Below, one piece after another: positions 1 through 11,572 of a DNA stretch of 64,000 nucleotides; the stretch's first letter is position 1; every line of letters begins with the position of its first letter. The stretch is from positions 124,001-188,000 of the forward strand of contig OY821775.1 of the NCBI GenBank assembly GCA_963682175.1, in the 5' to 3' direction. The position numbers and the translations under genes are program-made. The notes beneath the pieces were generated by a model. It made no database searches, was not told the DNA's origin, and saw only the letters and a program-made list of their open reading frames with translations. The DNA comes from Triglochin maritima (Eukaryota; Streptophyta; Magnoliopsida; Alismatales; Juncaginaceae).

Positions 1-1507
1 CGGGTCACAGTGGAGGGAAAGGCAAGTCGATACCATTACACGCCTTCCGTTCTTTAGTTGATGATTCAGCACCGCGTCATCCACGTAGACGGGGGATATC
101 TGCTTCGGTCAGGAGGGAGAGGGAGGCATTACGTCGTCGTGAGGAGGAGGATGATTCCTTCGATGATGAGCATGTGGATAGTTTCGACGACGAGAGAGAC
201 GATGATGGCCCGTATGAGTTAGTGCGGCCGGAGGTGGAGAGGCAGGGGGATTATAGCGGAGGACGTGGTCGATCGGGTACTTCTACTTCCGCCGGATGGA
301 TGGTGCGGAAGGGTAGGGGTGGGAGGTTTACGACCGGGGATTCGAGCTCGTGCACTGTTGATCCCCGCGCTCAGAAGAAGAAGAGGGTCCAGGACGATTC
401 TTGGATCGTAAGCAGTATGACGCCTGGTGGTCCTTTAGATGGGAGCGTCATTCCTAGTTTCTGGGGTCACATTGCTAGACAGATCTGGGACGGAGAGGAT
501 CGGAAGGTTATGAAGTGCCAGAATCGGCACAGAGCCTGTACAGCACTACAGGGTTGGCGGTCTACACTGAGTGCTGATATCAGAGAGGAGATTAGTGCCA
601 CGCATTTGGGGCACTTACCGTACAGCATGTTCCCTTATCTCGACATGCCTTTGATTTCGGCGTTTGTGGAGCGGTGACAGCCTGACACCAACACTTTCCA
701 CATGCCTTTCGGAGAGATGACGATCATGCTTCACGATGTTTTCCAGATCCTGCGCATTCCTGTGGATGGTCGTCTGGTTAGTGCTCAGGGGTCGACATCT
801 GAGCTGAGGTGTTATGTGGCAGAGTTGCTTGGTGTCACACCTGATGGTCTGGCGAGAGATACAGCTTTATGGAGTGGTGGTGGTGTCGGCATCGACTCCC
901 TTGAGGACCTATGCAGACGGGCACGACCTCCGCGGGCCGATGATACACAGTTGACGGCGTACCTATTCTTGATGCTCGGAGCCATCTTGTTTGTCGACAA
1001 GAGTGGTTGTCGGATCAGACCACGCGATCTACTGGAGGCTAGGGACCCGGAGACCGTTCGTGAGTACTCGTGGGGGTCAACGACGTTGGCATACCTGTAC
1101 CGGCAGCTTGGGATAGCTAGCCGTGCGGATTGTTCTGGGATTGCAGGTTGTCTTACGCTGCTGCAGGCGTGGATATACGAGTACTTTCCTGCATCGTGAG
1201 CGGAAGATTATCGACGAGGGTCATCCACGTTCGGGTATGTGGGCTGTCCGGAGCGAGGACAAGAGCGATGGACGATTGTGTTCCATCCGCGCACGGCTAG
1301 ATCAGATGACTGCATCAGAGGTATCAAACTTTACACCATTTATTTAATTTTAAGATGTATTATTATTAATGTGTTAAACTTTAGGTGGAGTGGTTACCCT
1401 ATGGTCCTGACCCAGCAGCGGATGTCCCGAGGACTTTATTATGGGTCTTATTCGTTATCGGGATATCATAGAGCCTTATATGCCCGATCGGGTCTTGCGT
1501 CAGTTGA
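1..1507 (+). pseudogene. Plant mobile domain (PMD) gene of MULE family 1, broken
   Basis: Equivalent to exons 2 and 3 of the PMD gene at 39005-41701. The reading frame runs well until a TGA at 675-677, where the complete copy has TGG (Trp). It then continues as the 702-1199 segment, where an 11-bp deletion between two GCAT repeats shifts the frame. The intron at about 1322-1384 is preserved, but exon 3 stops at about 1501, where sequence from the noncoding element centre is joined on. PMD (PF10536, aminotransferase-like) proteins are known both as transposon passengers and as domesticated silencing factors (MAIN/MAIL1). This copy cannot make the full domain. Confidence 0.85.
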
Positions 1508-1828
1508 TATGTTTGCTTATCTGTGGTACACTTAGTATTTGCATTTATATTTGTTTACCTGTTGTACGCTTATTATTTGTATTTGTGTTTGTGTTTGCTA
1601 ACATGTCGTACGCTTATTGTTTGTATTTGTGTTTTGCTTATCTGTTGTACGTTTTTATTTGTATTTGTGTTTGATAACCTGTCGTACTATTATATATAAT
1701 GCAAATAAAGCAAACATATCAAAACATATTACATAATAAAGCAACACTATATAATGTACAAACATATCAAAACATATTACATAATTATACAAACATATCA
1801 AAACATATTACATAATTATACAAACATA

Positions 1829-2214
1829 TCAAAACATATTACATAATTGTTGCCAATATGCTATCCTATTTTGGTACTCCAGCTCCCATCCAATAACACT
1901 CTCATCTCGTATTTGATACCACAGAGTCGCTCCACCACTTTTATTAAGAAACGGCAACCGCAACCCTTTCTTTTGGTGTTTCTTCGAAGTGCAGTATCCA
2001 TATCCCGAGACTCCATTTGATTTCGCCGGTCGCATCTCAAATAACAATCCATCCGACTATCTGATCTTGTTTTGTACGACGACACGACCAAAAAAAACTC
2101 AGCTCCGATAGCTACTTGTTTGACCCATTTACTTGCTTCATCGATTGTTGCAAAGATTTGTGTAGTTTGAAATAACTCACTGTAATCCACTCCATCACCA
2201 CCGAAATCTGGAAC
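1829..2214 (-). pseudogene. Chimeric remnant: transposase N-terminus fused to OTU C-terminus
   Basis: Reading on the minus strand, the start of transposase exon 2 (from 2214) is joined directly to the last few codons of the OTU exon. The join falls in the six bases GTCGCT, present at both original breakpoints in the complete copy (about 42160-42165 and 44484-44489). The deletion keeps an open frame of 109 codons (1861-2190), but no catalytic residue of either domain remains, so it is a deletion scar rather than a new gene. Confidence 0.8.
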
Positions 2215-2330
2215 CTACAAAAATAAAATCGAAATTAAAAAAATAAAAAAATAAAATCGAAATTAAAAAATTTAAAAAATAAAGTCGAAATTAAAAAAAC
2301 AAAATCAAAATCAAAAAAAAAAAAAAACAG

Positions 2331-2580
2331 GCGTATGTATTAGACGCCTGCCCCATGGATGGGGCGTCTGTGTTAAACGCCTTCCCCAACGGTAAGGCGT
2401 CTGCGTAGGACGCCTTGCCGTAGGGAAGGGCGTCTAATACAGACGCCTTACCCATGGGGAGGACGTCTACATAAGACGCCTCTCCCATTGTGTAGGCGTC
2501 TGCGTTAGACGCCTCGGCCATGGGGAGGGCGTCCTACGCAGACGCCCTCACCATGGGGGAGGCGTCTAATGCAGACGCTC
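2331..2580. repeat. GC-rich hairpin array of MULE family 1 (right side)
   Basis: Seven or so units of about 32 bp, each with inverted arms of the GGCGTCT...AGACGCC type around a 5-bp loop, separated by CCATGGGG-like spacers. It matches 44894-45148 with scattered substitutions that often fall in pairs across the arms. Apparent open frames here are only translations of the repeat. Confidence 0.9.
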
Positions 2581-2733
2581 GACCCAAAATTTGCCCCGCG
2601 CCAGGCTTACCTCACCCGATGCATCACCCTCGCCAGACATTTTCGTGGTGTTTTTACTGATAAATTATGAATATACAAGACCATAGGCCTTATTTATAGA
2701 CACGGGACGATATGGATATTAAATATATTGTTA

Positions 2734-2795
2734 AGGGCAATTTGGTAATTTCAAGGGGCGATTTAAGTAGTTTTGGGGCGACGTTTAGTAGTTCC
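2734..2795. repeat. Right terminal inverted repeat of the deleted MULE copy
   Basis: Matches the right terminal repeat of the complete copy (45296-45358) nearly base for base. The next nine bases (2796-2804) should be one copy of the target duplication, but its partner is outside the window. Confidence 0.85.
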
Positions 2796-3356
2796 CGTTA
2801 TGTTTCTTTGCCAACAATAAAGAAGGCAATTATTTTTATTTTTTTAAAAGCTAAGCAATTACGAAAAGTGGACAGATTATTATACTATATCTGCAAGTTC
2901 ATCATTCATAATTAAATAAAGAGTGCAGTGATGAATGAATATTTAATCTACATTCAAGAAGGAGGTGTTTTGGCATAGAGTCCTCCGACAACGATGCTGT
3001 GTTTTCGAGGTGCCTACGACGTCACAATTAATATCATAATTTTTCTTTTTTAATTTTATTATTTAAAAATATAATTTCTTATAAAATAAGAATAAAACAC
3101 TTTAAATACAAATAATTGAACTACATAGGTCAGACTCACGTATGTTCCACACCAGTCTCACGCATGATACACACCAATTCCGCATGCGACACACATTAAT
3201 GACATTGGAATGTCACTAGTCATTTGCATTGGAAAACAACATAAGACTTAGATTGAACAAAACCTAAACAAAGCCCGATTATGCGAAAGGCTAATTTGAG
3301 AGAGCTTAAGCGTATTTAATTACATGATCTAATCTGCTATTCTCTCCATATGAACA
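2796..3356. other. Intergenic, upstream of the CAR-like gene
   Basis: AT-rich sequence with no open frame or repeat I can name. It holds the promoter of the gene at 3657. Short direct repeats of a CACACCA/CACGCATG type occur around 3140-3200. Confidence 0.5.
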
Positions 3357-3366
3357 GTGTATATAA

Positions 3367-3376
3367 TATATAAATA
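3367..3376 (+). promoter_or_regulatory. Probable TATA box of the CAR-like gene
   Basis: TATAAATA-type sequence inside an AT-rich run, about 285 bp upstream of the chosen ATG. This leaves room for a 5'UTR of about 250 bp. No other good candidate lies nearer. Confidence 0.45.
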
Positions 3377-3656
3377 GGGGTTACTTGCTTTGAAAAGGTT
3401 CAAAAATCATGTTCAGAATGGGCAATTGAAATGTTATTGTGGGCCGACCAACCGGACCATATTCGGTCTGTGTCAGATTACCTTAAAAAATAATTTACCA
3501 ACTAAATTTATGAACTTGTTAACACGTGAAACATTCGAGAAACAAACATATAGAAAGAAAGAAAGATTCTCCAAAGGAAGGTGCTGTGTTGGTGTTGGTG
3601 TTCTCCAAAATCCCAACCAAAACAAAACATGGTTTGATACTTTTGGAAGGAGGAAG

Positions 3657-4886
3657 ATGATGATGATGTCTGATTGCGTTTTGGGTCTGTTGAGGGTGAG
3701 AGTTGTGAGGGGAGTCAATCTTGCAATCAGAGATTTCAGGGCCAGCGATCCTTATGTTGTCCTTCACCTTGGTCAAAAGGTTTTTTTCTTTCTTTCTTAA
3801 TTTTACAATTCCCTTAATTTGGATGTATCGAATTCTTGTTTCTTTATTCCATATTTTTCGTTAGTCTCCTTGTTTCTTTATGAATCTGGGAACGTTGACT
3901 TTTTTCTCTGTTTCTGGAGCTAAAATGGATGATGGTGGTGCTCAATTCTGGTTTATGATTTTGTGTCTTTATTATTGTAATCTCTGAATGTGTTTAGGGT
4001 CTCTGTGGCTTTAATATATGTCACGAAATTCATTCATGTTAAACAACTACTACATGACAGGTCTCAGGAACCGAAAGAGAGAGAAAGAAAGAATGGTTGT
4101 TGGATTACAATTACAAGTCCCCTCAATGCCATACATTAATTCATTGTAATCTCTGAAACATTTTGTGTCAAAACAATTCGGTGCTAGGTTAATTTCATCA
4201 GTGTCATAGATAGTAGACGGTCATAAATTAATTGAATCGTTTGTCGATATATGTAAACTAACTAACCAACCAACTGCAAAATGAATTGTGGTAAGTGTTG
4301 AAGGAAATCAAGGCTGCTGCAGGTTATGGTCTGCATAATACAGACAAGACCCGAATTCTAATTTCATACCATGGTAATTGGTAATCACATTAATCGCAGG
4401 AACTTAGGACCAGCATTGTGAAGAGAAGTCTCAATCCCGAATGGAATGAGGAGTTGACATTTTCGGTCCTTGATCTCTCTCATCCTCTTAAAATTGTAAG
4501 TTTGTTCCCTAATTAATTCACTACTACTAGCATGCAGTAGCTGTACATGTGCAGAAAACTTATGGTTGATAGAAATGATACATACATTTTTGTTTGGCAA
4601 ATTAATTTGGTGAATTAATCAGAAAGTTATGGACAAAGACACGTTCACCCCAGACGACATGATGGGTGATGCTGAATTAGACATTCGTCCATTTGTAGAA
4701 GGAGTGCATTTGCAAGCAGAATCAGCAGACCAGAACGGGAAGGCCAACACCAACAATACCAGTCGTGTCCACTGGTCAGATGGTAAAGTCACCCAAGACG
4801 TTATAATCAAGCTTAGGAACGTCGAATGTGGTGAAATTCAGCTTCAACTCCAGTGGACTTCGCTTCATAATTCTAAGGCTTCATGA
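3657..4886 (+). CDS. CAR-like small C2-domain protein (C2-domain ABA-related family)
   Basis: Three exons: 3657-3779, 4400-4495 and 4623-4886, all joined in phase 0 at GT-AG sites, giving 160 residues. A single C2 domain fills the protein. The LGLLRVRVVRGVNL start, the SDPYVV strand, NPEWNE and MDKDTFTPDDMMGDAE are hallmark blocks. The Asp residues of SDPY and of DKD-DDMMGD are the expected calcium ligands. The C-terminal VWSDGK-like insertion and RNVECGEIQLQLQW end are diagnostic of the plant CAR family. CAR proteins bind membranes in a calcium-dependent way and recruit PYR/PYL abscisic-acid receptors to the plasma membrane; that role is family knowledge, not shown here. The start is the first of four consecutive ATGs and suits family length (about 165-185). 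Confidence 0.9.
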
Positions 4887-7549
4887 CAACAGATATTCCT
4901 TGGAAAATCGCTATACATGTTGTAGATTGTCATTTGCAGCTTAATTAATTACCACAAAAAACGATTCCGGGTGATCTTTTTTCTGTCTTTCTGATCATTA
5001 ACTTGTGATGTTTTGGCAATGAATAAAAGGATTTAGTGTGCCTTACTTGTGAAAATTATTGTGTACATGACACTGTTGTTTTATTCTCGATCAAATTGTC
5101 AATTCTTTCGACGGATCTGGTATGATCCGATAACTGAGCACCTATGTATATAAACAGTCTTTATGTAATTGAACAGACAACAGAATAATCAATAACAAAT
5201 TTCTTCCTTCTTCTTTTCTACATCTCTCCTCAATCTCATCTCCCTCTCATGATCCAGATCATCTCTCTCTCCCAACCTAGATCACCTCGCCCTCTACTGA
5301 TCACGAAGTTCTACAGATAGTATCCAACTTCATTGGAAATCAGCATGGTTGATCCAACTTAATTCTATCCTGTCATAACAATAGGAAAGATTGAATCGCG
5401 ATGTTGTTTGCATTGATTTGTTTCTCCCAAGCCTTAGCTAATCATACCCTTACATTAATGTAGAGTAAGAAAATTTGCCCCAGTTTGAAATGATAACATC
5501 TGTAAGACTGTAACTGAAAAGATATTGGTTTTGTTAAAACTCTTAGTTTTTTAAAGGAGAAAAGGTATGGTTACATATTTAACTTAACCAACTCTAAGTT
5601 TTTTCTTCTTCTTCTTCTTTTTTGATACGAAATTGGGAATACATATATGCCAATATATTGACATCAGAATAGGTATACTGTAACATCTATCTAAGTGGAT
5701 CCCTAATCAAATGAACTTTCATGATTTTATTAATCAATGGAATATGATGGATGATATTCTTGATTAAAAGACAAACACAAAATGTGGGCAGTCAAGAAAA
5801 CGAAAACGACATCCATAACAGGAACACTCTTGGTTGATGGCATGTCCAAATACAAGTTAATTTGCCGACGCGCGTCAGAATTTAAAATGCTGTTTAGATG
5901 TCTCTATTTCCAAAAAATAAAAATAAGCTCTCTGACAATTTTTATTATCACCCAGATCACGAGTTTAATTAAATAGAGCAGTCAAAATTGTAATTCTTCT
6001 TATGGTAAAAATTGTCTTGTGCATTATCCTTGTTGCTAATTAAGAGAAAGAAAGAAAGAAAAGACAATCGACACCATATATATATAGCTCCGAAAGAATA
6101 TTCTACAATTCTTTGTAGTTAAAAATGTGATTTTGACATAAGAGCTAGACACGTATGTCGGCAGCGCTATTACCTATTAAGTATTAGTATTTATATTTAT
6201 AATATATACAGTGGCTCAATTAGAAAGTGTAAAATGATAAAAGCTAGCGCGCATTAGGATAAATAAAAGGAAGGAAATTAACCTGTCTACACTCTTCCAC
6301 GCATTGACCCACTTGGTGGAATTGATTAAGTAGTAGTTGTTGTAGACTCTTCTACCCAATTTGCAAGTCTTAATCACCTTTATTAATCCTAGACCAGTAA
6401 GGATATACCACTAAAAAATTAGGAGAAAGTCATCTTCATCTTGTTTCTTCTTTGCATATGGGGGTTGAATAAAGCAAAGAAAATTCCAATATACATTCCC
6501 TGGAAGGGAATAACTAAAAGTGAAACGCCTTTAGTGACATAAAGTTATGTTGCAATTTTTTTTTTTTTCTGACGATATATATTGATTCCTCCATTTGATC
6601 CACAAGATAAGCAACGAAGTCTCATATCCAGTACTGAATGAAGATTGGCTACAAAAATGTCTACTTGTGTGTGTCATATAAAGTACGTACGTGGTCCCAA
6701 ACCCCAAAAAAAAATTCCATACAAATAAGCCAAAATTCAAGCAACTTCCATTTCTAGTATGTGAATAAGATCGTCAATATTATCGTCACCATCATGCATG
6801 GTTCCTAACATAAAGCAAAGTTAAGCGATTGATTGCAAACCTAACCAGCAAACTCCAAATCAAACAATAATTCAACTTTAGATAGAAATGTTGGTTGAAT
6901 GTTTCACGCAACAGTGATCAAACTTTACAGAGATAGTTGTCGTTTTAAGTGTTTCTTGCGAAGACAAATCAATCGATTATGCTGTGAAAACAACATTGTT
7001 ATAAAATTGAAATGCAGTTAATCAAGAAATGAAATGTCTTGTCACTAGTTTTGTCCTTCACTTATTGTACCTATTAGTTTCTGATAGTTACATACATGCT
7101 TAATCAGTACGTAGTAAACAAAATTGCTGACAAGCTATAGAATGCATGAAGGATCCATTTATTTATGTTCCCTTCGAATGTATCATCTGAATGGACGATT
7201 TCCCACTTGTCTGGTAGTGCATGGAACTTTGATTTTGACGAAAACAACAACATGATTGAGATCAGCAACAACACCAAGCAAAACTATCTTTACTAGCTAA
7301 AAGATGAATGCTTATCTTATCTCTTAGGGCTTTTAAATACATACAAATTGCATTTGCAGGTTGGATGTCTATGTCACTTTTTCTCAAGATTTTTTTACTT
7401 CAACTCTTTCCTTCTCTACCACACCTCGCAGATAGTGGCTATTTTCATAATTTTTATATTAATTATGAGTAATAAAAAAACAAGTTAAAAAAACCAGAAT
7501 CTCACTCTTCATTTTTATTTTGTTGGTGCAACAAATGTATAGAAACTTC
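4887..7549. other. Intergenic, AT-rich; possible old LTR remnant at 5100-5350
   Basis: 2.7 kb without a supportable gene. The first 150 bp are the 3'UTR of the CAR-like gene, with an AATAAA-type signal near 5022. At 5100-5350 a stretch with TATATAAACA, then a run ending in CT-rich sequence, resembles the R-U5 part of a copia LTR, but I find no partner or target duplication. From 5350 to 7549 I see only unremarkable AT-rich DNA. Confidence 0.4.
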
Positions 7550-9532
7550 TATAACATCCCGAAACAGCGGAAATTTAAAATTTATCATCAAAATAACAGA
7601 GACCAATAATCAAAAGATGGAATTGTTACTTCTTATAAAACATATAAGCGGTGCACCAAATTACATCAGAGTTTGTCAAAAGCTACATGATTACATCAGA
7701 TAAAACAAAGGAGATACAAGTAATCACGTCGACCTCAGTGGTCCGAACGAGAGGATCCAATCCAAAAATGCACGCGCCCGCTGATCACCACCCAACTGGA
7801 CCTACTGCGGTCCTGAAATAAAACATGCAACAATAATGCCTGAGTTTCCATAAGGAAACCCTGTATGCCAAACTCACATATATGCATGCAGAAGTACAAT
7901 GAATATATCATACTAATCGCATGTCATGTCAATCAATAGTAAGGAAAACAGTTCCCCCCGAATGGTAACACGGGATATCAGTCCGACAATCATCATCGGG
8001 TCTCCCAAGGAGACATACCGTAGGCACATACGGTCTAGCGGAACAAGACGTGACACTCCCCACACGCGGCTACACTAAACATGGGGTTCGACAAGGAGCA
8101 TCCGCCAGGTCCGCACCATAAGAAACAAATTTGTAACTTCGTGGTCGAAACCACACCAACGGAGCCGTCACTCGGTCGATCCATCAATCATCATCTCAGT
8201 AGGTGCCCATCTGAGGAAAACACAGCCGGAACAGCATCGGCCCATCAATCATCATCGTCGGAACAGCATCAGCGGCATCACCAGCACAACATTGGTGGTC
8301 CAACAATATGTCCGGCACAACATCGGACGAGTCCAGACCGAAGTCTGACAGGTCATCAGGCTCCACGAGCCGCGAACACCAACCGCGCCGCTATAAAAGC
8401 AGGGCAGCGACATTCGTAGCCATCCAGGTCGGTAGTCACCTCACCCAACGACAGTTGTGTGCTCGCACAACATCATACATTGGGATCCACGATCCCTCAG
8501 GCCTGCTACTCTACCATGAGTCCATCAATCCATCACAACATGTCACGATCCATACGCGGAGGTGACGCGTTCCGAACACCCACACTTTTCCACACGACAG
8601 TCCTTGGGCAGGCACGCGTAACGCGCCCACCGTCACCTCCCGGCTCACGCACAAGGCGAGGACACGAGTTTCCGTGGACAGAGTTGACATCCTAAAAGGA
8701 CCGGGAATTCAGTTATGTGCACAAACGGTCGACCGAAAGAGGCAACACGGTCGACCGCTTCCTCAAGGGAATCGATCGACCGAAACTCTACAACTGTCAA
8801 ACTCTCTGCGCAAAACCTAAGTCCCAACGGTCGAACAGAGATCTAAAACCGGTCGACCGATACGAGGTCAAAATCTGGAGTCTCATCAACATCAATTCAA
8901 TACTACCGGTCGACCGACTGAGGGGTCTCGGTCGACCGAAAACTACCATGGCATCCTAGCAGTTCTAAGTCATATAACGGTCGAACACATAACGAGAAAC
9001 GGTCGAACAAGCATGCATCTCTATTCAGTACTTAAGTTCCAGTCAAACGAACCCAAAGAACCGGTCGACCGAAACACAACATAAGACCCCGACCCACCAA
9101 CACAATGCACAACCGGTCGACCGCCACAAGGCATCGTTCGACCGGTGATGGTTAAAGTCGGGCAAAATACACTACGTCGGTCGACCGCCCGAAAGGGACC
9201 CGGTCGACCGTTGGCCGTCTGCAACCTTGCACCAGCCAAGGATTTACGCCGTTCTTGTCGCCGGAGAGGTCTGCGACCTCCCCCGACCGACCAACACATC
9301 ACCCACCCGTGAGTGAGCAACAAAAACACACTAAGAAGTCGGCATACCTCAAAGGAAGACGGAGCACGCCGGAGATTCGCTCGACGTCGATCTGCGACAA
9401 CCACCTCCGCTCCAACGCACCTCACGACCGCGCCTCAACCACACGATCTGCTCGCCATGCAAAGCCATCACTCTAATCACCTCTCTCCTCTTAACACCCA
9501 TTAGCACCCTAATCGGGTTTAGGGGTATTACA
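7550..9532. mobile_element. Solo LTR of family LTR-A, copy 1
   Basis: About 1.98 kb, homologous along its length to 30504-37903 minus the nested insertion there. Ends are TATAACATCCCG (TG decayed to TA) and GGGTATTACA, which form short inverted termini. Flanks ACTTC and CTTTA/ACTTT are not a perfect target duplication, so the exact right end is uncertain by a base or two. No coding sequence. Its right third carries the CGGTCGACCG array. The right part is included in the 1186-bp tandem duplication. Confidence 0.75.
8726..9210. repeat. Array of palindrome CGGTCGACCG in LTR-A copy 1
   Basis: Nine perfect copies of the 10-bp palindrome start at 8726, 8748, 8850, 8907, 8929, 9062, 9114, 9178 and 9201, with several one-sided or degenerate copies (CGGTCGAAC type) between them. 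Spacing is irregular (12-133 bp), so this is not a satellite. Here the central dinucleotide is almost always CG. Confidence 0.9.
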
Positions 9533-11316
9533 CTTTATGTTCTCTGTACTTATTCCTTATCACTCTTCTTCTACTTTTTCATTCTCATCCTCCATCCTCC
9601 CCCTCCACTAATGCCAATGAATTGAATATCTAGATTGGTATCACAACATTTGCTTCTTGGTTGAGTTCATTGAAAATTATACAATATTTAACATAATTGA
9701 ATTGTTTTTTCTCCTTTCTCCTTAAATTTGATATGCCATACATACATGCATGTTTTAACATCATGAATGCAGAAACTTTTCTGCTTTCTTCATCTAGTCC
9801 TGTACATGTTATATATTAATGTTGGTTATATAAAAGATCTTATATACTTAATTAGGCTTGTTTGCTCATACACATATGGCCATGGGGAATTGAAGTAGCT
9901 TGATTAAGTCATGCATCCATATCCATGCATCCATCATCAAATCAAATTAATCACATACTAATTAATAACAAACCACATGCCATCTCTCCCTCTGAATCAA
10001 AGGTTTTTTTGGAATGTTTTGTTGGTGTAATATTTTTATATATAAATTAAGGAAGCTATATATGTTACATGTGACACATGCAATATACTACATTAATATT
10101 AAAGCAGTAAGACACAACTAGCTATATTACACCATGGCATCCTAGCAGTTCTAAGTCATATAACGGTCGAACACATAACGAGAAACGGTCGAACAAGCAT
10201 GCATCTCTATTCAGTACTTAAGTTCCAGTCAAACGAACCCAAAGAACCGGTCGACCGAAACACAACATAAGACCCCGACCCACCAACACAATGCACAACC
10301 GGTCGACCGCCACAAGGCATCGTTCGACCGGTGATGGTTAAAGTCGGGCAAAATACACTACGTCGGTCGACCGCCCGAAAGGGACCCGGTCGACCGTTGG
10401 CCGTCTGCAACCTTGCACCAGCCAAGGATTTACGCCGTTCTTGTCGCCGGAGAGGTCTGCGACCTCCCCCGACCGACCAACACATCACCCACCCGTGAGT
10501 GAGCAACAAAAACACACTAAGAAGTCGGCATACCTCAAAGGAAGACGGAGCACGCCGGAGATTCGCTCGACGTCGATCTGCGACAACCACCTCCGCTCCA
10601 ACGCACCTCACGACCGCGCCTCAACCACACGATCTGCTCGCCATGCAAAGCCATCACTCTAATCACCTCTCTCCTCTTAACACCCATTAGCACCCTAATC
10701 GGGTTTAGGGGTATTACACTTTATGTTCTCTGTACTTATTCCTTATCACTCTTCTTCTACTTTTTCATTCTCATCCTCCATCCTCCCCCTCCACTAATGC
10801 CAATGAATTGAATATCTAGATTGGTATCACAACATTTGCTTCTTGGTTGAGTTCATTGAAAATTATACAATATTTAACATAATTGAATTGTTTTTTCTCC
10901 TTTCTCCTTAAATTTGATATGCCATACATACATGCATGTTTTAACATCATGAATGCAGAAACTTTTCTGCTTTCTTCATCTAGTCCTGTACATGTTATAT
11001 ATTAATGTTGGTTATATAAAAGATCTTATATACTTAATTAGGCTTGTTTGCTCATACACATATGGCCATGGGGAATTGAAGTAGCTTGATTAAGTCATGC
11101 ATCCATATCCATGCATCCATCATCAAATCAAATTAATCACATACTAATTAATAACAAACCACATGCCATCTCTCCCTCTGAATCAAAGGTTTTTTTGGAA
11201 TGTTTTGTTGGTGTAATATTTTTATATATAAATTAAGGAAGCTATATATGTTACATGTGACACATGCAATATACTACATTAATATTAAAGCAGTAAGACA
11301 CAACTAGCTATATTAC
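8945..11316. repeat. Perfect 1186-bp tandem duplication
   Basis: Unit 1 is 8945-10130 and unit 2 is 10131-11316; I found no difference between them by eye. The unit starts inside LTR-A (8945) and ends in non-LTR flanking DNA, so it is not a transposon boundary. The junction is framed by ACCA, and CTAGCTATATTA-type sequence recurs again at 11370-11385. Either a very recent duplication or an assembly error. Confidence 0.9.
10131..10718. repeat. Duplicated right end of LTR-A copy 1
   Basis: The part of tandem unit 2 that corresponds to 8945-9532. It carries four further CGGTCGACCG palindromes (10248, 10300, 10364, 10387). It has no left LTR end and is a passenger of the tandem duplication, not an independent insertion. 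Confidence 0.85.
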
Positions 11317-11572
11317 ACCAATTACCCGACGTCGGATATACTAAACAACCGACGTTGGATGCTATATTACACCAACTAGCTATATTATAATTACACCAAG
11401 TGAATGGAGGGAAAAAAACAAAGAGCAAGAGGAGAGACCAATGAGCATTTAATAATTGCCATCGATCGATCATCCCAATTACTTAACCATTGAGACTCAT
11501 GCAAGACTAACTAATTACTTAAGGTGCATATTTATATATTCTAGCTAAATACATGTGAAGATATATAGGTAG
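11317..11572. other. Short repeats and 3' flank of the DUF4408 gene
   Basis: Contains two related CCGACGT-rich stretches and a third copy of a GCTATATTACACCA phrase near the duplication edge. The remainder is the likely 3'UTR of the minus-strand gene at 11573. Confidence 0.4.

Larger units (their letters stand above)
1..2795. mobile_element. MULE family 1, internally deleted non-autonomous copy (left end outside window)
   Basis: Nearly identical to the complete element at 38858-45358; position 1 corresponds to 39666 there. It keeps most of the PMD coding region, the AT-rich centre, the right hairpin array and the right terminal inverted repeat, which ends at 2795. Three deletions separate it from the complete copy: 11 bp near 1195, about 590 bp after 1501, and about 2.3 kb at about 1943 that removes nearly all of the transposase and OTU coding sequence. 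It can only move if a related transposase acts on its ends. Its left terminal repeat and left target duplication lie upstream of the window. Confidence 0.9.

Noticed and set aside
2291..2521. Open frame over the GC-rich array (and 39078-39392, 38964-39338 likewise)
   Set aside because: Translation of an inverted repeat array; repeated peptide is forced by the repeat, and the arrays lie in introns.
5100..5350. Solo copia LTR
   Set aside because: Composition fits an R-U5 region but I find no TG/CA ends or target duplication.
8081..8695. Overlapping open frames in LTR-A copy 1
   Set aside because: Noncoding LTR; low-complexity translations, not conserved at 31173-31653 in the same frame.
9021..10611. 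Two identical 134-codon open frames on the minus strand
   Set aside because: They lie in LTR-A and its tandem duplicate; no domain, and the frame is not kept in LTR-A copy 2.
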